Of a DNA stretch of 6,261 nt, positions 1-4,524 are shown piece after piece. Position 1 is the stretch's first letter; every line of letters starts with the position of its first letter. Location: assembly GCA_905200435.1 (NCBI GenBank), contig CAJKKJ010000057.1:1-6261 (forward strand). Direction: 5' to 3'. The DNA is from an uncultured Bacillota bacterium. GTDB taxonomy: Bacteria > Bacillota_I > Bacilli_A > RF39 > UBA660. The notes under the pieces were generated by a model. It searched no databases and was not told the origin of the DNA. It saw nothing but the letters and a program-made list of their open reading frames with translations. The translations under genes were made by a program, and so were the position numbers.

Positions 1-2594
1 AATGGTGGATATTAAAGAAATTCTTTGACGAAGGACTATTTTATGAAGGACACAAAATATTACCATACTGCTCAAGATGTGGAACAGGACTAGCAAGTCA
101 CGAAGTCGCACAAGGATACAAAGATATTTCCGTTGATACAGTAATAGTACCATTTAAGAAAAAAGATGAAGATGCTTACTTCCTAGTATGGACAACAACA
201 CCATGGACACTAATGAATAATGTCGCACTTTGTGTAAACCCAAATGAAACATATATAAAAGTAGAAAGCATGGGATATAAATTCATTCTAGCTGAGGCTC
301 TAGCAAATAATGTTTTAGGTGAAGATTATAAAGTAATTGAAAAATATAAAGGCACAGACTTAGAGTATGTAGAATATGAACAATTATTACCATTTGTAAA
401 AGTAGATAAAAAAGCATTCTTTGTAACATGTGATGATTATGTAACAATGAGTGACGGAACAGGTATAGTTCATATCGCACCAGCGTTTGGCCAAGATGAC
501 TATAATGTTGGGAAAAAATACAACTTACCAGTAATATGTTCAGTAGGCGAAGATGGTAAATACACAGAAGGTCCATGGAAAGATATGCGTGTATTTGATG
601 CTGATATCGAAGTAATTAAATACTTAAAAACAAATGATAAATTATTCAAAAAAATTAAAATGGTTCACAATTATCCACATTGCTGGAGATGTGGTACACC
701 ACTATTATATTATGCTAAACCAAGTTATTATCTAAAAGTAACAGAATTAAAAGACAAAATAATAGAAGAAAACAACAAAATAAATTGGTATCCAAAATTT
801 GTTGGTGAAAAAAGATTTGGCAACTGGCTAGAAAATATGAATGACTGGGCTATCTCAAGAACAAGATATTGGGGAACACCACTTCCACTGTGGAAATGTG
901 AATGTGGTCATACACACATGATTGGTTCAAGAGAAGAATTAAAAGAACTAGCAATAGAAAAGATAGATACAATTGAATTGCATAGACCATTTGTAGATGA
1001 AATTCATATCAAATGTCCAAAATGTGGTAAACAAATGACAAGAACACCAGAAGTAATAGACTGTTGGTTTGATTCAGGATCAATGCCGTTCGCCCAATAT
1101 CATTATCCATTTGAAAACATAAAACTATTTGAAGAACAATTCCCAGCAGACTTTATAGCTGAAGGAATTGATCAAACAAGAGGCTGGTTCTATGTATTGT
1201 TAGTAATATCAACATTTGTAATGGGAAAAGCACCATATAAAAATGTTTTAGTAAATGAATTATTATTAGATGCAAATGGTGTAAAAATGAGTAAATCAAA
1301 AGGTAATATAGTTGAACCATTTACAACAATCGAAAAATATGGAGCAGATGCGGTAAGATTCTATATACCATATGCATCACCAACATGGACTCCATTAAAA
1401 TTCGATTATAAAGGAATAGTTGAAGTAATATCTAAATTCTTCAATACACTAAAAAATACATATAATTTCTTTGCAATCTATGCAGAAGCAGATAAAATAG
1501 ATCCAAGAGAATTTGAAGTTGAATATAATGATAGAGCAGAAATAGATAAATGGTTGATATCAAAATATGAAAAACTAGTAAAATATGTAACAGAAAGTTA
1601 TGAAGATTATGACTTAAACAAAGTAACAAGAAGTTTAACTGAATTCGTAAGTGAAGATCTATCAAACTGGTACATAAGAAGAAACAGAAGAAGATTCTGG
1701 AGTAGTACACTAGATACAGATAAAAAAGCAGTATACAAAACAACATTTGAAGTATTACTAGGTTTAACAAAATTACTTGCTCCTGTTGCACCATTTACAA
1801 GTGAAGAAATATATAGAAATTTAACAAATAGAAAATCAGTTCATTTAGAGGATTTCCCTAAATGTAATGAAGAACTAATAAATGAACATATTGAAGAAAG
1901 AATGGATTTAGTAAGAGCATTAGTAAGTTTAGGAAGAGAAGCAAGAGAAAATGCTAAAATCAAAGTAAGACAACCAATAAGTGAAGTATTAATAGATGCA
2001 TCATATGAAAATTTAATAGGCGATATGGTAAGCTTAATAGAAGAAGAATTAAATGTAAAAGATGTTAAATTCATAAAAGATGCAAGCAATTATATGAACT
2101 ATACAGTAAAACCTAACTTTAAGGTAGCAGGACCAATATTTGGACCAAATATAAAAGAATTCGCGAATATTCTATCAACAATTGATGTAAATAATATAGA
2201 AGGTACAATAGAAATTAATGGTACGGAATATAATTTAACAAAAGATTTAGTAGAAATAAAAGTAGATTCTAAAGAAGGTTTTGATGTATCATCAGAAGAT
2301 AATAAATATATAATATTAAATACAACATTGACAAAAGATTTAATCAATGAAGGATATGCAAGAGAAATAGTATCCAAAGTTCAACAAATAAGAAAAAATA
2401 AAGATTTAGATATAGTAGAAAGAATAAATTTAAACTTTAATGCTGATACAGAAATAGAAGAAGCTATAGAAGAATATAAAGAATACATAATGAATGAAAC
2501 ATTATCATTAGAAATAAATAAAAAAGAGAATTTAAAAGAAAGTTATGATATAAATGGTCATAATGTATATTTAGAAATAGAAACTACAAAATAG
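1..2594 (+). CDS. ileS: Isoleucyl-tRNA synthetase, type 2 (IleS), 5' part outside window
   Basis: Cytoplasmic class I synthetase that charges tRNA-Ile with isoleucine using ATP. The frame is open from base 3, giving 863 residues, so about 170-180 N-terminal residues including the HIGH motif lie off the left edge. The Met codon at 213 is internal: upstream codons encode conserved IleRS sequence (PYCSRCGTGL, SHEVAQGYK, WTTTPWTL). In order: CP1 editing domain with the Thr-rich WTTTPWTL (189-212) and GTGIVHIAPAFGQDD (about 462-506); CxxC zinc-type pairs (CWRC, CPKC); DWAISRTRYWGTPLP; the KMSKS signature at 1284-1298; anticodon-binding helices with SNWYIRRNRRRFW; and a long C-terminal domain. The absence of a C-terminal zinc finger and the RFGNWLEN and KPNFKVAGPIFGPN stretches match type 2, the eukaryote-like class often poorly inhibited by mupirocin (family knowledge, not tested here). 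Oddity: the editing peptide reads LMNN where LPSN or LPAN is usual. The stop TAG lies in a terminator hairpin. Promoter and any T-box leader are off the window. Confidence 0.97.
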   Translation, partial: WWILKKFFDEGLFYEGHKILPYCSRCGTGLASHEVAQGYKDISVDTVIVPFKKKDEDAYFLVWTTTPWTLMNNVALCVNPNETYIKVESMGYKFILAEALANNVLGEDYKVIEKYKGTDLEYVEYEQLLPFVKVDKKAFFVTCDDYVTMSDGTGIVHIAPAFGQDDYNVGKKYNLPVICSVGEDGKYTEGPWKDMRVFDADIEVIKYLKTNDKLFKKIKMVHNYPHCWRCGTPLLYYAKPSYYLKVTELKDKIIEENNKINWYPKFVGEKRFGNWLENMNDWAISRTRYWGTPLPLWKCECGHTHMIGSREELKELAIEKIDTIELHRPFVDEIHIKCPKCGKQMTRTPEVIDCWFDSGSMPFAQYHYPFENIKLFEEQFPADFIAEGIDQTRGWFYVLLVISTFVMGKAPYKNVLVNELLLDANGVKMSKSKGNIVEPFTTIEKYGADAVRFYIPYASPTWTPLKFDYKGIVEVISKFFNTLKNTYNFFAIYAEADKIDPREFEVEYNDRAEIDKWLISKYEKLVKYVTESYEDYDLNKVTRSLTEFVSEDLSNWYIRRNRRRFWSSTLDTDKKAVYKTTFEVLLGLTKLLAPVAPFTSEEIYRNLTNRKSVHLEDFPKCNEELINEHIEERMDLVRALVSLGREARENAKIKVRQPISEVLIDASYENLIGDMVSLIEEELNVKDVKFIKDASNYMNYTVKPNFKVAGPIFGPNIKEFANILSTIDVNNIEGTIEINGTEYNLTKDLVEIKVDSKEGFDVSSEDNKYIILNTTLTKDLINEGYAREIVSKVQQIRKNKDLDIVERINLNFNADTEIEEAIEEYKEYIMNETLSLEINKKENLKESYDINGHNVYLEIETTK

Positions 2595-2604
2595 TTTCTT
2601 TTTT
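2579..2604 (+). terminator. Intrinsic terminator of ileS, overlapping its stop codon
   Basis: A perfect 7-bp stem GAAACTA/TAGTTTC (2580-2586 with 2592-2598) closes a 5-nt CAAAA loop and is followed directly by six T (2599-2604). One more A-T pair (2579/2599) extends it. The TAG stop (2592-2594) forms part of the descending arm, so the hairpin overlaps the last codons of ileS. The stem has only two G-C pairs, modest but plausible in such AT-rich DNA. Confidence 0.75.
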
Positions 2605-2606
2605 AT

Positions 2607-2635
2607 TTGACTAAAAAAAATTCAAGTGGTAATAT
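2607..2635 (+). promoter_or_regulatory. Sigma-70/SigA-type extended -10 promoter for the 2653 gene
   Basis: TTGACT (2607-2612) matches the -35 consensus in five of six bases. It is separated by exactly 17 nt from TAATAT (2630-2635), which is preceded by TGG (2627-2629), an extended -10 element. It begins 3 bp after the T-run of the ileS terminator. Counting from the -10, transcription should start near 2642, giving a leader of about 11 nt with the Shine-Dalgarno AAGGAG (2642-2647) at or next to its 5' end. A second possible -10, TATACT at 2633-2638, would need a 20-nt spacer and is less likely. Confidence 0.7.
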
Positions 2636-2652
2636 ACTAGCAAGGAGAAAAT

Positions 2653-3612
2653 ATGGAGAAGAAAAATTTACCAATAACATTTTGTGCTGATGTCGCGCAA
2701 ATATCAAGTTTATACGAAAATTTAAACACAGATTTAAAAAAAGAATATCTAATAAAAAATATTGAAACATTATTAAAAATAATGAAAAATACTATAGGAT
2801 TTAAAGGAGCATTTGGAACAGGATACCCATTTTATGCCTTAGATGACTTAAAAGGCAAACTTCCAGTAATAAAAGAACAAATAGACTATAATTTTCTATT
2901 AGAACAAGCTTCATTAAAAAGTAACAGAAAATATTGGACTTGCGGAGATTGCATGTATGAAAAACAAATGCCTGATTTAAAAGCAATGTGTAAACCATGT
3001 CCAAATATGGATGATGAATTAAAACCAAGAAAAATAATTAATAGATTACCAGATATAGATATGTGGATGATATGTGATGATGAAAGCGTCGAGGAAGCAA
3101 AAAATAATATACAAAATATGTTGCGCCAAAACAATATAAATGTATCAGATATTGATCCGTTAAAAACAATAAAAAAAATAAAAAGCATTACAATAGATTT
3201 ATTAAATGATAAAATGCCTACATATTATCTTCCACCAGATATTCATATTATAGAATTGTCCATATTTAAAGAATTATTAAAAAGTGTACCAAATGTGATA
3301 TTAGAATCAATTCAAAATGATATAATTCCATTTATGCCAATTCATCCACATTCATTAAGAAAAAAATGGCAATACGATGATACAGCATATAACTTTATTT
3401 TAGATTATATATATTCATTAACACCATTCGAGTTTGATTCTGATTTAACATATATGCTAAATGTAACAAAAACAAAAATATCTCATATGTGTACATGTAA
3501 AGATTTAGAAGAATTATTAGATAAAGTATCATCAGATGCTGTAAAAAGAAGAAATAAAACAAAAAAATTAGAAAGAAATTATAGAAAGAGGGTAAAAAAA
3601 TGGAAAATATAG
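2653..3612 (+). CDS. Uncharacterised protein with four-Cys zinc-ribbon-like motif and basic C-terminus
   Basis: I do not recognise this 319-aa family. Visible: a Cys-x2-Cys-x12-Cys-x2-Cys arrangement (C97, C100, C113, C116; WTCGDC and CKPCPNMD), which would suit one structural zinc; then LPDIDMWMICDD (about 132-143), where D134-x-D136 precedes a hydrophobic strand, and PPDIHIIEL (about 194-202). This DxD plus later acidic strand loosely recalls the pol-beta nucleotidyltransferase fold, but the usual Gly-Ser motif is not evident, so that is speculation. HPH (231-233) and CTC (280-282) add possible metal ligands. The last 25 or so residues are strongly Lys/Arg-rich, suggesting nucleic-acid contact. 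No signal peptide or membrane segment is seen, so it is probably cytoplasmic. The ATG at 2653 is preceded by AAGGAG (2642-2647) with 5-nt spacing. It is first in a likely two-gene operon, overlapping the PHP gene by 13 bp. The reading frame is certain; the function is unknown. Confidence 0.9.
   Translation: MEKKNLPITFCADVAQISSLYENLNTDLKKEYLIKNIETLLKIMKNTIGFKGAFGTGYPFYALDDLKGKLPVIKEQIDYNFLLEQASLKSNRKYWTCGDCMYEKQMPDLKAMCKPCPNMDDELKPRKIINRLPDIDMWMICDDESVEEAKNNIQNMLRQNNINVSDIDPLKTIKKIKSITIDLLNDKMPTYYLPPDIHIIELSIFKELLKSVPNVILESIQNDIIPFMPIHPHSLRKKWQYDDTAYNFILDYIYSLTPFEFDSDLTYMLNVTKTKISHMCTCKDLEELLDKVSSDAVKRRNKTKKLERNYRKRVKKWKI
3588..3592 (+). promoter_or_regulatory. Ribosome binding site for the PHP gene, inside the preceding CDS
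   Basis: GAGGG at 3588-3592 lies 7 nt before the ATG at 3600, within the coding sequence of the upstream gene. It fixes 3600 as the PHP gene start and implies coupling: ribosomes finishing at the TAG (3610-3612) have already passed this start. Confidence 0.65.
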
Positions 3613-3797
3613 ATTTGCACATCCATTCAAATTTTTCCGATGGAAAATTAAGTCCCAAAGAAATAATAGATATAGCAATAAAAAATAAAATTCAAACAAT
3701 ATCTATAACAGATCATGATGGAATAGATGCATATACAAGTGAGATAATAAATTATGCCAAAAAAAATAAAAGGAATAGAAATATCAACAACATATAA
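3600..3797 (+). CDS. PHP-domain protein, N-terminal fragment (65 aa)
   Basis: This is what translation gives without a frame change. Residues 1-55 are a good PHP N-terminus (DLHIHSNFSDG, then ITDHDGID), carrying the first metal ligands H7, H9, D14, D38, H39 and D40. The last 10 residues (NKRNRNINNI) are out-of-frame reading and match nothing expected. It lacks the remaining ligands, so it should be inactive alone. Start at 3600 is supported by the GAGGG site. Confidence 0.6.
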   Translation: MENIDLHIHSNFSDGKLSPKEIIDIAIKNKIQTISITDHDGIDAYTSEIINYAKKNKRNRNINNI

Positions 3798-4464
3798 AAA
3801 ATGTGGAATTCATGTATTAGGATATAATATAGATATAAATAATAAAAAATTTCAAAAAAAAATAAAAGATTTAAAAAATGCAAGACATATTTATTTAAAA
3901 GAAGTATCAAAGAAATTAGAAGAAAATGGTTATGTAATTAATACCCAAAAACTAGATAAAATAGAATCAGTTACAAAAACTCACATAGCACTTGATATTA
4001 TAGAAAATAATGAAGAAATCCTTTTAAAACAATATGGACACATTCCTGAAAAAGGTGAATTTATTGAAACAATGATGAATGAAGGTTGTAAATGCTATGT
4101 TAAAAAAAATACAATCAGTCCAAAAGAAGCATCAGATTTAATAAAATCAGTAGGTGGTAAAGTAGTGCTCGCGCATCCAGTTGCTTACAAATATGAAAAC
4201 AATATAGAAAGCGAAGAAATATTGGAATTACTAAAAGAAATGAATTGTAATGCAATAGAAGGAAATTATATTTATATTGATAAAAACAATCAAGAAATAA
4301 ATGAGATAGACTATTGGAATAAATTCGCACAAGAAAACAATTTAATATCAACAATAGGTTCAGATTTTCACTTAGAAGATGGTATTAGACCATTAATAGG
4401 ATTTAAAAATAAAAATATTAAAGTATCAAATATAGACAAAATATTAGAATACCTAGAACAATAA
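3754..4464 (+). CDS. PHP-domain protein, C-terminal fragment (236 aa)
   Basis: Carries the rest of the PHP fold: GIEIS (E9), GIHVLGY (H20), a helical insert, VVLAHPV (H141), CNAIEGNY, and IGSDFH (D204, H206). The nominal ATG at 3754 is the out-of-frame reading of the Tyr-Ala codons of the upstream frame. It has no convincing Shine-Dalgarno; the nearest purine stretch, GTGAG at 3739, is weak. A protein started there would lack the HxH and DHD ligands. Independent translation is therefore unlikely; the segment is the 3' part of the split gene. Confidence 0.6.
   Translation: MPKKIKGIEISTTYKKCGIHVLGYNIDINNKKFQKKIKDLKNARHIYLKEVSKKLEENGYVINTQKLDKIESVTKTHIALDIIENNEEILLKQYGHIPEKGEFIETMMNEGCKCYVKKNTISPKEASDLIKSVGGKVVLAHPVAYKYENNIESEEILELLKEMNCNAIEGNYIYIDKNNQEINEIDYWNKFAQENNLISTIGSDFHLEDGIRPLIGFKNKNIKVSNIDKILEYLEQ
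3759..3771 (+). other. A8-T-A4 tract at the frameshift junction
   Basis: Eight A (3759-3766), one T, then four A (3768-3771). Both relevant frames are open together only from 3751 to 3794, and recognisable PHP sequence resumes in the new frame at 3772, so the shift must fall in 3751-3771, essentially this tract. Dropping one A restores AKKIKGIEIS and adding two gives AKKKIKGIEIS. Runs of eight or more A are known sites of polymerase slippage in AT-rich bacteria. Confidence 0.75.
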
Positions 4465-4483
4465 AAACTTATTGTTTTTATTT
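4455..4483 (+). terminator. Weak intrinsic terminator after the PHP gene, overlapping its stop codon
   Basis: An 8-bp perfect stem AACAATAA/TTATTGTT (4457-4464 with 4469-4476) encloses a 4-nt AAAC loop. A G-T and an A-T pair extend it outward, and T-rich TTTTTATTT (4475-4483) follows. The TAA stop (4462-4464) is the inner end of the ascending arm. Only one G-C pair is present, so termination may be leaky and allow read-through into the next gene. Confidence 0.6.
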
Positions 4484-4500
4484 AAATATCGTGATATAAT
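4472..4500 (+). promoter_or_regulatory. Extended -10 sigma-70/SigA-type promoter for the AMP-binding gene
   Basis: A perfect TATAAT -10 (4495-4500), preceded by TGA (4492-4494, extended -10), lies 17 nt downstream of TTGTTT (4472-4477), a weaker -35. The -35 lies inside the descending arm and T-run of the preceding terminator. Predicted start is near 4507, giving an 18-nt leader. Confidence 0.75.
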
Positions 4501-4512
4501 ACTCAAGGAAAT

Positions 4513-4518
4513 GGGGGA
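4513..4518 (+). promoter_or_regulatory. Ribosome binding site of the AMP-binding gene
   Basis: GGGGGA, ending 6 nt before the ATG at 4525. It is not the canonical AGGAGG but is the only G-rich stretch suitably placed. It supports 4525 rather than the upstream out-of-frame ATG at 4511. Confidence 0.55.
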
Positions 4519-4524
4519 ACTATT

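Larger units (their letters stand above)
3600..4464 (+). pseudogene. PHP-domain phosphoesterase (TrpH/RNase AM-like), split by a frameshift near 3759-3771
   Basis: The two halves together make one PHP-domain metal-dependent phosphoesterase. Characterised relatives are the C. violaceum 3',5'-nucleotide bisphosphatase and E. coli YciV/RNase AM, which matures rRNA 5' ends; the substrate here is inferred only. In a frame-corrected 287-aa reading (one A dropped) the ligands are H7 and H9 (DLHIHS), D14, D38-H39-D40 (TDHD), E60 (GIEIS), H71 (HVLGY), H192 (LAHPV), and D255 with H257 (GSDFH). That is the full expected set, at a normal family length of about 270-300. Frame 0 ends at TAA 3795-3797, while the conserved sequence continues in the +1 frame with no further stop to 4464. 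The segment between TDHD and GIEIS is about 4 residues shorter than usual, which fits loss of about 14 nt as well as a one-base change. It may be a recent pseudogene, an assembly error, or a gene rescued by slippage. It is second in the operon, overlaps its neighbour by 13 bp, and ends in a terminator. Confidence 0.85.

Noticed and set aside
213..215. ATG at 213 as the start of ileS
   Set aside because: The frame is open to the left edge and encodes conserved IleRS sequence, including CxxC and WTTTPWTL, upstream of this Met; no ribosome binding site precedes it.
1441..2377. Minus-strand open frames opposite ileS (about 1441-1794, 1841-2089, 2099-2377)
   Set aside because: They are Leu/Ile/Ser/Phe/Tyr-rich low-complexity readings of the complement of AT-rich coding DNA, without family motifs, and lie fully opposite a well-supported gene.
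3613..3753. Fusion of the 2653 gene with the PHP C-terminal fragment, which share a frame
   Set aside because: That frame has many stops between them (for example 3649, 3664, 3745 and 3748), so no read-through protein is possible.
3795..3797. Alternative genetic code (UGA as Trp) as the reason for the split PHP gene
   Set aside because: The interrupting codon is TAA, the conserved sequence continues in a different frame, and all genes use TGG for Trp.
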